A stretch of 64,000 nt of DNA from Coptis chinensis (lineage: Eukaryota > Streptophyta > Magnoliopsida > Ranunculales > Ranunculaceae). Positions 46,641 to 57,475 of this stretch are shown here, one piece after another. Each line of letters starts with the position of its first letter. The stretch's first letter is position 1. The translations under genes and the position numbers were made by a program. Under the pieces are notes generated by a model, which was given only the letters and a program-made list of their open reading frames with translations, was not told the DNA's origin and ran no database searches. Location: contig CM027381.1 of assembly GCA_015680905.1 (NCBI GenBank), positions 21,119,501 through 21,183,500 on the forward strand, read 5' to 3'.

Positions 46641-47558
46641 ATGATGACATCTCCTACAGTCATACCTGAGCAGTCTTTCGAAGACTTGTTGGGAAACGAG
46701 ACCTATGGAGGATCGTTCTGCGAGAGGATCGTGCAGTTAGGATGGCGACATCTACTGGTAAGTCCTGACGACTCGTATTCACCTCAACTTACTGCATATT
46801 TCTATAATAATGCTAAATTCTTTTGTCAACCTGATGGAGAACAAAAATTCTTTGTCGTAGTTAATGACACGACAATGGAATTCAGTAAGAATTTGGTACC
46901 GTTGGTTGTGGGAATGCCTTTGCCTGATCCTACAAACACGTGGGGTTACATGACTAATAATGCATACCTCTATAACTATGCGCATTTTCACGAGTATTAT
47001 GGGGGAGGGGTGTTTCGTTTAATGGACCAAGGGCAATATAACATAGCCCTTGGTAGTCTGTCCCTGAACGTAGGCACCACCATGTTATTTATCCTGATGA
47101 ATATTTTAGGGTTGTGGCAGTTTACTTCTGTAAATAATATAGCTGGTGACGTTTTTCTTGCTTTAGCCAAGGGACATTTCTTATACAACATTCCCAGAGT
47201 TTTAGTGGCTAGTCTAGCGAGAGCCCATATCATAAGGCATAAGTATTTTCTTATGCCTTTTTTGGTTTGCCGCATCATGCGCGGTTGTTTGCTTGAATTC
47301 TGTACCCAGTTCACGGATTGGGTTGGGGTTGAAATCTTGAGACCCACCCATTGCGTTGTTCGTTCAATTCGAGTTATGACTTGCCTGGGATGGCAGGTGC
47401 AACCTTATTTGGTTGCTCCTTACACCCCATCAGACTGAATAACACTTGATAGGTTAGCACGGGTTGATGATACACGGCGAAGGGCTTGGCAAGTTATCGT
47501 AGCGTGGCAGGACGTAAAAGAACCTCGCTCCTATGAAGAGGAGGATGATGACGTTTAA
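46641..47558 (+). pseudogene. C ORF3 (unknown protein), nearly whole
   Basis: One open stretch of 274 codons from 46614: MMTSPTVIPEQSFEDLLGNE; TYGGSFCERIVQLGWRHLL; YSPQLTAYFYNNAKFF; KFFVVVNDTTMEFSKNLVPL; WGYMTNNAYLYNYAHF; YYGGGVFRLMDQGQYNIALG; SLSLNVGTTMLFILMNILGL; DVFLALAKGHFLYNIPRVLV; SLARAHIIRHKYFLMPFLVC; FTDWVGVEILRPTHCVVRSI; then VAPYTPSD and an acidic end. About 305 codons in all with about one break. Function unknown; no enzyme motif seen. Confidence 0.82.
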
Positions 47559-49395
47559 ACGGTGGAGATAAGGTAAGTTTTTATTTCAGTTAGTGTCTGC
47601 TTATGTCCTAAGCATTTTACTTCTTGTAACCTCATAACGGGTGGAACTCATATAGAGTTGCATCTGTTTTTATTTTTCTATATTAGTATGTTTTAACCTT
47701 GTTTTGCAGATGTTCAAAAATTTTACGCGTTTCCATGGTATTTTTCTACCCTTTTTATTTCAATACTTTGAGGACAAAGCATACTTCTTGTTTGGGGGTG
47801 GCATAGAAACACGCATAATTTAAGGCATCTGTTAGGATATAGATATGTATAATATGCACTTGTTTTCTAGTAAAAAAAAATCAAAAATTCAAAAATATAG
47901 ATAAAAAGTTTATGTTATACACTTAGGAATATTTGTATTGTTTTCTTTTTGTACTCTTAATAATCTAGAAGTTTCACGTTAGCTTTGCATTAGAATAGTT
48001 TTTAGAAACTTAGGTTAATATGTAAGTAATAATCTTTGCATCTTTCTATAAATATATTGCATGAGTATCTATAATTGTTTGGTAGTAAGTTTCTGAAATC
48101 TAGGCTAGAGTACTTATTCTACAAATCCTATGAGAATATAGCCTAAGGCCTTATATGAGTGAAATAATTTGAGAAATGACACAAGGGAGAAGTAAATTCC
48201 GAATAGAGAAATCACACGTCCACTTGCTTGATCACTATACCATATCCTAAGCGAGAATTTAGGCCCTCTTTTGATCGATATAGATAGAAATTCAAACCTT
48301 ATGAAATTATTTTCCGCTAGTCGCCCTTCTGAGCCTTTCTTTAGCCTTTCATAAATCGAAAATCTTTTACTTTTTACAAAACAAAATAAAAATAAAAATA
48401 AAAATCAGCCTACCCATTCTTTGAATGAGTATGAGAATAGAGATGAAGAATAGAAAAGAGAAAAACCTTTGAAACCAAGAATTTGTTAGTGCTTCAAATA
48501 AGAAAAGAAAGTTTCCATCCGAGAAAAAAAAATAATAAATCAATAAAAATAAAAATAAAAATAAAAATAAAATAAAGAGTTAGAACTCCAAAAACAGAAT
48601 CGAAGGAGTCAAAAGCCAAAAAAAAAGAAAAAAATGGCTAAGGATGGAAAGAAAAGGTAGAAGCAAAGTAAAGAACAAGGTTTTCTCTAGTTACACAATA
48701 TGAAGACTCTATTATCTCAGATTGGTTCTTTTTGAATATCCATTTCCTTCATTCTTAAACTATCACCTAATCCCCGCAACACATAATAAAGACCTCTAGC
48801 TCAATTGGGAATAGGTTAGTGTGATAGTAAGTGGCAGATGTGTTTGATCAACTTCTGCTTCCTTGTGTGTCATTGAGATTATAAGGTAAAGTGTGCCCAC
48901 TGCATACTAGAGTAGCGAAACTTGAGTGGAGAAATCAGAGTGTTTTTGTCTTGACATTTATGTGAGGACCTACTTAAAGACGCTATTCCAAAGTTTCAGA
49001 AACGGACCTGTTAGTGCATTACATAGCATTACTCATTGTATATATGTTTATTCATAGATGATTGATTTTTATGCATATATTAGCTTAGGTTTCGACTTGA
49101 TTATTTTATATTCATTGCTAGTGAGATGGATAGATATTGAGAATAAATAAGGAAACAATAGTTTTATTTCTTAGTCATTGTAGTATAGATGAAGTTTGCG
49201 AGTACCTTCACTGGAAAACTCTCACGAGGCTATAACTCGTCCACAAGGGATTTCCTAGTAGTTTAAGGCCTTATTGCATATGGTCAATGCAATCGCACTC
49301 GGCAAAACGAAATTAGTTAGAACTCAATTTTTGGTCACTTATTCTAATTTCTCATATATGCTTGAGGACAAGCAAAATGTTGTTTGGGGGTGATT
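47559..49395 (+). other. C conserved 3' region and polypurine tract
   Basis: Intron-like segment 47573-47709 (AAG|GTAAGTTTTT ... TTTTGCAG|ATG). TTTGAGGACAAAGCATAC with TTTGGGGGTGG at 47791-47801. Purine-rich tracts follow, then GAGTACCTTCACTGG...AAGGCCTTATTGCATATGG, and TTGAGGACAAGCAAAATG with the true polypurine tract TTTGGGGGTGA at 49383-49393. No coding signal. Confidence 0.72.
47573..47709 (+). other. Candidate 3' UTR intron (C)
   Basis: 137 bases with canonical GTAAGT donor and T-rich TTGTTTTGCAG acceptor, kept at the same place in E2, A and B. Confidence 0.4.
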
Positions 49396-50921
49396 TGATA
49401 AGAGCCCAAAACTGTAGTTTTAACCTCTTAACAATATTGCTTTTTGACTAATTATGTGATTAATAAATAAGAGTTAGTACTGTTATCGTGTTCTTATGTA
49501 TTCTAGGCATTGGAGTCGAATATGTGTAAAAATGCTTCCCTTTTGCAAGATAAAGGAGCAAAGGTTGGTTGCTAAGAAGTTTTATGATTTAAGGCCAAGA
49601 TTCAAGTAGAAAAAGCCTTTTTAAAGCCTGGTCAAAGATGAAAAGTCAAAGTCAACGCGGGCAGAAATAGCGCACAAAAGTCAGTAGAACTTTCGAAGGC
49701 TGTATCTTTGGACTTAGACCTCCAAATTGGGCCTACCTTATGTCAAAACGACTGGCTCGGAATGAGCTTTCGAATGATCTAATCCTTGACCTAATCAGAG
49801 GAGCAAAAGTGAAATAAAAGGCTATTGAAGTCATTTCCTACTGAAAACCCCTTTGTGGACTGAAGTAATGAGGTTTTGGGCTCGATTTTCCAGCCCAAAA
49901 CATGGCTCCTCAGCCCATGCACGAAATGGTGGATCTGGTCTCCTCCAGATGAAGAGACAAAGACTTAGCTCTGAAGCTACTTAGTTTTTACTTAGTGATT
50001 ATCCAATAACTTAGTTTAGATCTAGTTATTTTTTATAGATTTAGTTTTTATAACAAGAAATTAGTTTGTAGAATCAATAACTTATTGTTTATCTAGCGAA
50101 TTATCAATAAATTAGTTAGAACAGTAAATTTAGTTTTGGAATCCATTACTTAGTTCATTTCATTTAGTTTGTCTTAAATTGATAATTAGTTATTCATAAT
50201 CTTAGTTTTCATTTCAGTTTTAATTCATTTTGAATCTTAGAATATTGTCCAATTAGAATTATAAAGTTTAAATTACTTATATCAACTGACTTATTCTTAT
50301 TGTTCTTGTATTAGAAATGATAGTGTAATGATTCAAAGCTAAAACCTCCATTAGAGGGGTTTGAGGAAGCCTTGATGAAACTTGATTTTATTAGCATAGA
50401 AATCGTCGTAGTAATCTATTCCATTCTATAAAGTAATTAGTTCTCCATGAGAATGGGTTTGATTGCTTCACATACTGATTGTTAGTTGGTAGAGATTACC
50501 ATGAATGATTAGGGATTAGATAGACCCAATTGTTGTGCGAAAACATTTCAATTCGGATTACGACAAATTCTTCGTTAGTTAATTAAGTCGAATCAAGGTA
50601 GAATCAAATTCTCCTAATTCCTCCTCATATTGCCAATTTAGTATTAAATGGCTGTCATTTCATTTATCGCATCTTGATTAGTTGAATTACCATCGTAGTT
50701 AATTTCAAGTCCATTACTCTCACGACTTTGTTAGCTTACATGAACTAGGAAACGTTACACCTAAACAAATTAGGAGTGGAACGAATTCTCTACTCTAAAC
50801 GTATTGCATTGATAACGAGAGTAGATAATTTTGATACATAAGCATGAATCAATTCTAGTTTTACTTACATTTAAGTTTCATCGCTTATTCGTAGGTAAAA
50901 CTATCGTTTTTCCTTTTATCA
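49396..50921 (+). repeat. C 3' LTR
   Basis: 1526 bp, same subtype as 38363-39880, ends CTTTTATCA at 50921, followed by CTCTA. Hairpin 50431-50468 with arms AAGTAAT/ATTGCTT. Confidence 0.93.
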
Positions 50922-51428
50922 CTCTAGTTGGCCTTGCCCAAGTGGCGCGCATGCCCTTGCTTGTGCATAGTGACTTCAGAATTTCGATTTTCTACGAAAT
51001 TTCATAAGAGTATAAATAAGAAGTTAGGTCTTTTCCTAACACAAGTCTTTAATAGAAACATAATTTTGAGAGCAACCAAAATTAAGAGAAGACTCTTGAG
51101 AAGAGAAAAAAGTTGTAAGGAGAGAAAAAAGATCTAGTAAGCTTGGGGAGACTTGAGAGGAATATTTGTAATCTTCCTTCCGATACTTATAAAAAGATTT
51201 GCTTTTGTAGAAGTATGCATCATTAGCCAAACCATGTTACATCTTGTCTCTCATTGTGGTAAGTTAAGATGATTGTATTTCTGGTAAGTTCTTGTTTGTG
51301 ATAGTTAATTCCATAGCTTAGGTTGTGGTTATTAGTTGTAGTGAAAGTTTAGAATTTTTTTTGGAGTAGTAGATTGCCCAAGTGCAAGCTATCTTAGTGG
51401 GGATCGATTGGTATCGTTTTCCCTAACA
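50922..51428 (+). repeat. Right part of a copia LTR
   Basis: It holds TATAAATA at about 51010 and ends CCCTAACA at 51428, two bases before a tRNA-Met-type primer site. C sits between this part and 38161-38362. The end CCCTAACA predicts a start TGTTAGGG, which is not in the window. Confidence 0.7.
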
Positions 51429-51430
51429 AG

Positions 51431-51443
51431 TGGGATCAGAGCC
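51431..51443 (+). promoter_or_regulatory. Copia primer-binding site (initiator tRNA-Met type)
   Basis: TGGGATCAGAGCC, one difference from the usual plant copia TGGTATCAGAGCC. Confidence 0.75.
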
Positions 51444-51566
51444 GTGGTTAGATTAATCACAAAGATTGTTGTTCCAAACTTTGCTCGGAAGGTGTTTGAT
51501 AAAATTCCTAAGAGGAGGTCTGAGTTGAAATAGCTTGTTGAAGATAGATCATTCTATAAACACTCG

Positions 51567-52335
51567 CATGACTAGTCTAAATAGAGGTAACTACACTATT
51601 TGGAAAGCCAAGATGGAAGACTTGTTTTATTGCAATGATTTGGCACAACCCATTGAGAATGGAGGAGTAAAATAGACAAAAGTATCCGATGCAAATTGGA
51701 AAATGCTTGATAGAAACACTACTGGGTACATTCGACAATGGATTGACGATAGTGTCTTTCACCATTTATCCTAAGAAACTACCACTTTCAGCTTGTGGAA
51801 GAAATGGGAAGACCTTAATGAAAGGAAGTATGCAAGCAACAAAGTGCTACTTATTAAGAAGTTTGCTAACTCGAAGTACAAAGAAGGTTCTTCAATGTAT
51901 GAGCATCTTAATGACTTAGAGAATACCATCAATCAGCTACATTTGATGAATATTCATATGGGTGACGAAGTTGAAGATTTGTTACTATTAAACTCTCTAC
52001 CCAACAGTTGGGAGACTTTGGCAGTTTCTCTTGGCGGAGTCACTACGGATGGAATCGTTTCAATGGAAATGGTTATTGGTGCATTGTTGAATGAGGAGAC
52101 AAGAAGGGGTTCACGAAGCAGCTCCTCTCACTCAGAGATATTTGTCACAGAAAAGCGGGGGAAAGGTAAGAGTAGAAAACCACCTCATTCTAGAGGTGAT
52201 GGTAGAAGCAAATCTAGGGGTGAATCCAGAACTCCTAAGACTGAGAGACAATGTTATTATTGTGCCACCAAGGGTCACTTCAGATATGAGTGTAGAACAC
52301 TGAAGAGGGATGAGAAGAATAATTGTGTACATTGA
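51567..52335 (+). pseudogene. Copia gag remnant
   Basis: It starts near MTSLNRGNYTIWKAKMEDLF (UBN2/retrotran_gag type). 51793-52335 is open for 180 codons: WKKWEDLNERKYASNKVLLI, FANSKYKEGSSMYEHLNDLE, NQLHLMNIHMGDEVEDLLLL, LPNSWETLAVSL. A basic Ser/Arg stretch and a zinc knuckle CYYCATKGHFRYEC (CX2CX4HX4C) follow. Lightly broken. Confidence 0.82.
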
Positions 52336-53100
52336 AGACATGGTAATGAAGAATGGAAGCACAAGCCGAGATACTACTGCAATAGCAGACGATGATCTAA
52401 TGGGGATTGTGTTAGATTGTGATGGGTGTTGTGTTAGTACCTCATGTCAAGATATAGAGTGGGTGATAGATACCAGAGCGTCCTATCATATCACACTGTA
52501 CATGAGTTTCTTTACTACATACCTCTGTGGTGAATTTGGTGAGGTAAATATGGGTACCTAATAGTGGAGTCTCAAAGATTATAAGTATTGGTGATGTTCA
52601 TGTAGAAACCAATGTTGGCTACACCTTAACACCTAATGATGTAAGACATGTCCCTGACATTCAGCTAAGCTAAATTTACGCTAGGAAGTTGAATGATGAT
52701 GGTTTCCAGAGCTCGTTTGGTAATGGGGTATGGAAACTAAGAAAAGGTTCTTTTGTGGTAGCCAAAGGAAAGAAGAGTTTGCTTTACAAGACATAAGCTA
52801 GTTTGTGTAAAATAGAGTTAAATGCGGCACAAGAAGAAACTTCCACCGAACTATGGCATAAGAGACTATGTCATATGGGAGAGAAAGGCATGGAAGTTCT
52901 TGCCAAGCAAAAGGCCTTGCCAAACATTAAAGGTACGAATTTAAATAGATGTACACATTGTTTTGTTGGAAAGCAACATTGGGTGTCTTTCCAAAGATTC
53001 CCCTCTCAATGAAAAGAGAATATCCTTGAGATAGTACACTCGGATTTATGTGGTCCCATGAAAGTGAAGTCCCACGGGGGAGCTTTGTACAATCATTGTA
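52336..53100 (+). pseudogene. Copia protease and pre-integrase remnant
   Basis: DIEWVIDTRASYHIT marks the protease active-site region. TSTELWHKRLCHMGEKGMEV and NRCTHCFVGKQHWVSF are the GAG-pre-integrase zinc-binding block; the start of the integrase core follows. Broken. Confidence 0.72.
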
Positions 53101-53984
53101 GAGAGGATGATATGCATGTTGTCTCACTCTAAGTTACCAAGGAGTTACTGGGTAGAAGCAATGCGCACAGTGAAGCTATGTTAGTGGTGTGTAACTTCAA
53201 AAGAGTATTGTAAGAAGTAAGGTTCCTCCTAAATTGTTTAGAGTTTGAGTGTAAGAGTTAAGAAGAAGAAAGGTAGACTCTTGGTAAAGGCTTGTTTAGT
53301 TTAAGCTAATGAAAACATGAAAACTCAAGTTGGTTGGTATGTAAATGACATGAAAACATTGAAATAAGTATTGATTGAAGATTGAAACAAGAATAACAAG
53401 ATATGATTGATTGATTGAAACAAACAAATCAAAAGAAAAAGATTTAAATAAAAGGAAATGAAGAACAATAAAGTAAAAACTTGAATTGAAAAATAAGACT
53501 AATTCCTACAAACCAAATGGTTTGGAATCTAAAACAATGGATACTTTCTCTCTCCCTAACTTTTAGATTATATACCCCTACTTTTACCTTTTACTGATTT
53601 GCCTTCCTCCATCACTTTTGAGACACCTCACAACTCACTTTTGCTTTTGCCTTTTCTTTTGCTTTATGATTTCTTCTTGACCAAGGTAGGTTTTTGAGAA
53701 TGTCATATTTTCAGATAAGGGCCTCCATCTCTGGTCTTCTAAGTTGAGGACTTTGACCTTTGACTTTGACTTTTTTAGCATTTTTTTCATAGCAGCTTAT
53801 GGTCTTCATAATAAGCATGATTAAGGCTCCTTTAGGTGTTAAGACGCAGCTTTTATGATAAGTGGCCTAAAATTCTCTATAAACTGAAAAAGGCAATAAA
53901 AGCTATGAGTTGTCTTTTCATTAAACATAAGATGGGCTGTAATACAGTAATATAAGGGTAATAAAATGCACATTTGAAAGTTGA
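53101..53984 (-). repeat. E4 3' LTR (left edge uncertain)
   Basis: On the minus strand it starts TGATCAACTTTC at 53984, directly after the polypurine tract CTATTTGGGGGTGG (revcomp of 53985-53998). Its end, and so the junction with the copia fragment, lies between about 53100 and 53230 and could not be fixed. It is roughly 0.8 kb and clearly a different LTR from the dominant family's. Confidence 0.55.
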
Positions 53985-55840
53985 TCACCACCCCCAAATA
54001 GCATCTTGCTTGTTCTCAAGCAAGGATTATAGAAAAAACTAAGATCACAAATGACTGATTTATTATAAGTTATATTAATCTCATTTCGCAGAGTGTGATT
54101 GCATTGACCATATGCAACAAGGCCTTAAACCACTAGGAATTCCCTAGTAGATGAGCTTTAAGCCTCGTGAGAGTTTTTCAGTGAATGTACTCACAAACTT
54201 CTTTTATTTAGTACAAAGGGTCTTATTTCTTTATTTATTCTCAGAAGTTCATACAACTCATTAGCGGAGAATATGGACAAGCTCTTTTGCACTTAGAATA
54301 ACATATGTACAGTAATTTAATCATCTAATTAAAGATAAATATGCAAAACATGAGCAATGAAATGCAAAAGCAGAGTTGTTTTCGATATTTTTGGAGAGCG
54401 TCCTTAAGGTGAGGTATTCACAAGGGTGTGTTGCAATCACAACTCTCTAATAGATTCACTTAAGGTTTATTTTCTCAAGTGCAGCGGGCACTTATATTCC
54501 TCATATACTCAAATGATGTCCAAAGAAATCGGGGTCGATTGATCACACTTGTCACTTACTATCACACCATCCTATTCCTAATCGAGCTAGATGTCTTTTA
54601 TTAGGAGTTATGGGGCTTGGGTGATGGTTTAGAAAGAAAAAGTAAGGGAAAAACAAAAGGTGATGATAAGTAGAGAAATTGGGTCTTCAAGATACGTGTA
54701 ACCAGAGAAGAACCTCGTTTTGTTATTTTGCTTCCGAATTGTGATACATTCTTTTAGCCCTTTGGCATTGTGACTCCATATGATTTTGAATTATTGGGAG
54801 TTATAACTTTGCTTTTGTTTATTTTTCTTTATGATATTATCTTCTTTTGATTTTAACTTTTGGGAGATTCGATTTTTGACTCCTTTGATTTTTTTTTGGA
54901 GTTTTGGTTTTTGATGGGTCTTTCTTTTCTTCTATTTCCTTCCTTTACTTTTTGAAGCAACTAACTGTTCTGTTTTTGTACAAGGTCTTCTCTTCTCTTT
55001 TTCTGATATCCATCTAGTTCTCAACTTGTCAACTGGGTAAGCTTTTTATTGGTTTTTGTAACGGGTTAGGAATTTTTGGTGTAGAATAAAAAGGCTTTTA
55101 GAAAGGTGTGAAGGCTCAAGAGGGGTAACTAGAGGAAAACTATCTTTTTGGGTTTTTAACGTTTATTTGGTTATATCAATCCAAAAGGGGCCTAAATTCT
55201 CTCCTAGGATATGGTGTGGTGATCAAGCAAGTGGACGTGTGGTCTTTCTATCCGGACATCCTTTGTGTCATCCCTCAATAATCATTCAGATGAGGCTTCA
55301 GTTATGTGTGTTGGGGGATTTACTGAACAAGACGTAATGGGAGGGTTTATCTGATTAGACACTAGTGGATGGTGAAACTAGGTCTTTTTGGTGGATTTTG
55401 GTAGTTTTGGTTAAAATGGGATGGAACCAATGCTATGTTCTGATTATTGTAGGTACCTTGTCCTTGTCTGAATTTGACGTGATGATATGTTGGTGACCAA
55501 GGGACAATTGGTATCTATATGGTTTAAGATGAGACAGAAATTGCAAGGTGATAAAGGCGACCCTTAGTAACATATAACTGATCCTCAAAACGCCTTTAGA
55601 AGAATGGAGATTGCATACTTCTAAGGGTTGGTCTTTGTGGAATCCATTACCCGTGCTTTTGGTTTTAGAAAATCACATAACTCTTGATGTAATCGAGAAT
55701 CATCTATTATGAGAACAGAAAAAAACAACTATTTTGAAAAAGAATTGTAAAAGAAAGAAAAAGAAAATTGTATACTCGCTACATAGGATCACACTTACTC
55801 AAACAGCGAGTAAAAAGTGTTTTATAAAGAATATGCGAGA
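53985..55840 (-). other. E4 3' region
   Basis: Reverse complement matches to the dominant family's 3' region: GCTTGAGAACAAGCAAGATGC next to the polypurine tract, the GTGAGTAC/AAGGCCTTGTTGCATATGG block near 54110, the purine-rich tract near 54960, and GGATATGGTGTGGTGATCAA-type sequence near 55210. About 55270-55770 matches nothing else that I can see. Confidence 0.6.
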
Positions 55841-56000
55841 TATACATGGACTAAGGTTCCAACACTTACAACCACACACTCTAGGTGGAGTTGTCCGGTT
55901 ACCTTAATGATGCACTCCTATGGAATGTATTGAGAAAACACGATGTGTCATTTATAGTCAAGAATATATGTGGGGTCGTTTTAAGTCAGATTCCACAAGA
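55841..56000 (-). other. E4 spacer block
   Basis: Minus-strand version of the GGTAACCGG...GGAGTGTGTGGTTGTAAGT block at 55917-55845, next to two TCTGACTTAAAACGACC/TTGACTATAAATGAC motifs at about 55945-55995. Confidence 0.55.
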
Positions 56001-56682
56001 CTATGCATATGAGATGGATGATATGTTGTTAACTATATAATAATAATATAAACAGTTGGGGATCTTTATAGAAAAACATATGAAAGCATACACCCCCAAA
56101 CATAATGAAATGATGCAATTGGAGTGTAAGATGTTAAATGATAAGAGAATGCTTATGTAACACATTATGGAATTTATGCAATAACCCATCATGGTTAAAT
56201 TGTCCAAAAGAGTGAGAGGTTGGTAATATATGTCTTTTATGAGCCTCAAATGATGGAGAATAGGATATACCAGGTTTCCCAACTATTGAAATGATAGACT
56301 CTTGTGTTTGTATATTGGGTAAGGTCTGTTTACTGGGAAGGTTTAGAAAATTATGAATGATCTCAAAGGCAATTGGCTTAAATGCGAATTTGAGGTTTCT
56401 TTTAAATGGTTATGTGGTGCTGTCCTCAGTAAGTGGTGGATTTTCGATGAATGGAGGATGGCATTCAAGAGGTGTTAAATTGGGATGGTGATGGTTGAGT
56501 GGTGGTTCTTCACATAAGGACTCAGAGAATTCTTCATCTAGTTTTGGCGTTTCCACAAGATTGTGGTTCATATTTGCAATAGTAAGGATGTCACAAATTT
56601 GTTCCATCGATAAGTCTTTAACGGCCAAACTAAATTGAAATTCACTTTCGAGTATAGATTTTATTCCCTCTTCTCCAAGCAC
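56001..56682 (-). pseudogene. E4 linker and tail ORF remnant
   Basis: 56682-56410 gives an acidic linker (KDLSMEQICDILTIANMNHN, ETPKLDEEFSESLCEEPPLN). 56282-56001 covers the place of the basic tail peptide; DNA there matches the CCAC-AACT-TTT and TATGATAA words of the other copies only loosely. Confidence 0.45.
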
Positions 56683-57036
56683 TTCATTTTCTTTGTCCTC
56701 TCTACCTTAATCTTCATAAATTTTCTCACTACAATTTTCCAAATGTGTCTAGTCTAATATATACATACTCTTGAGTTTCTTCTACCAGAGTTTTCTCATT
56801 TATGGGTGATGATGCATTAAGGTATGTGAGAGGAATTGTGACTTCAGGCAAATAGTCATCATAAGAACTAGAATTCACACGATAGTCAGGTGGATGGTGA
56901 TGGGATTTTAATTGGTCATTAATTTCAGGATGTGTTTTAGCAATGAGGCTTTGTTATAGTAACACCTTGTTTCTTTTGCTGGTAAGGTTCTAGACTGGTG
57001 AGAAGAATATTAGTCTCAGATGTGGCATAATTTGAA
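56683..57036 (-). other. E4 decayed gag-protease stretch
   Basis: Between the tail/linker and the zinc-knuckle region. No retropepsin motif that I can recognise; short A/T-rich, probably decayed coding sequence. Confidence 0.35.
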
Positions 57037-57450
57037 TTAGATTGGAGAAAACATAAGGTAGTTGCTATTTGCTGAGTTAGTATTGTTTGCTTGGCCATTT
57101 CTTGGTAGAGTTGGTCTGTGATAGATGGTGGAGTGGGATATAAATTTAATATGGATGGTGATGTGAATGGTTATGGGCTTTGGCTGACCATGTGGATATA
57201 TGAATGGTGGTTGACTATTTATTGTGGAACTCCATTGATTGTCGGCATGACTGGAAAATTCTTGAGTGTATAGGGTACTAGGGAAGTCTGAAAATTGAGG
57301 TTCATAAACGTAATGATTTCCCGTGGTAGACTCTAATTCGGTATATGATGGACAATGAGATAACCAGTGATAAGGACTACAGCAAAAAGAACAAGGCTCT
57401 GGGCCTACATTGTAATTACATGATGGTTGCGATACATATTGATAAGACAT
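57037..57450 (-). pseudogene. E4 gag zinc-knuckle remnant
   Basis: CSFCCSPYHWLSHC (CX2CX4HX4C) within a Ser/Pro/Gln-rich region; the same architecture as the Gag C-terminus of A and C but well diverged. Confidence 0.6.
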
Positions 57451-57475
57451 GAATGCTCAATCAATGATGATGCAT

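Larger units (their letters stand above)
38363..50921 (+). mobile_element. C: end-to-end complete gag-pro-ORF2-ORF3 element
   Basis: 12,559 bp with LTRs 38363-39880 and 49396-50921, TG...CA ends, CTCTA target duplication, degenerate tRNA-Asp-type primer site and a polypurine tract. Internal order: leader, gag, retropepsin, basic tail, spacer, ORF2, spacer, ORF3, 3' region. There is no reverse transcriptase, RNase H or integrase anywhere in it, and the spacers show no decayed polymerase I can recognise. By eye the LTRs differ by several percent (more in the first third), so it is probably a few million years old (not calculated). About half a dozen breaks in coding parts. This is the reference copy for the family structure. 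Confidence 0.9.
51444..53100 (+). mobile_element. Ty1-copia internal region, partial
   Basis: It runs from the primer site through gag, protease start and GAG-pre-integrase sequence, and stops near 53100 in early integrase (EIVHSDLCGPMKVKSHGGAL). Reverse transcriptase and the 3' LTR are absent. It is broken in several places and abuts E4. Confidence 0.8.
53101..57475 (-). mobile_element. E4: related minus-strand element without ORF2/ORF3
   Basis: Read on the minus strand: gag zinc-knuckle region (57450), linker (56682), tail peptide (56282), spacer with the conserved block (55917-55845), 3' region, polypurine tract, LTR. The spacer and 3' region share many words with the dominant family, but no ORF2 or ORF3 is seen. 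Its 5' end is not in the recognisable sequence. Broken in many places. Confidence 0.65.

Noticed and set aside
46641-47558. ORF3 as an envelope protein
   Set aside because: No signal peptide, no clear membrane anchor and no cleavage site; the hydrophobic stretches are short. Position after gag-pro alone is not enough.
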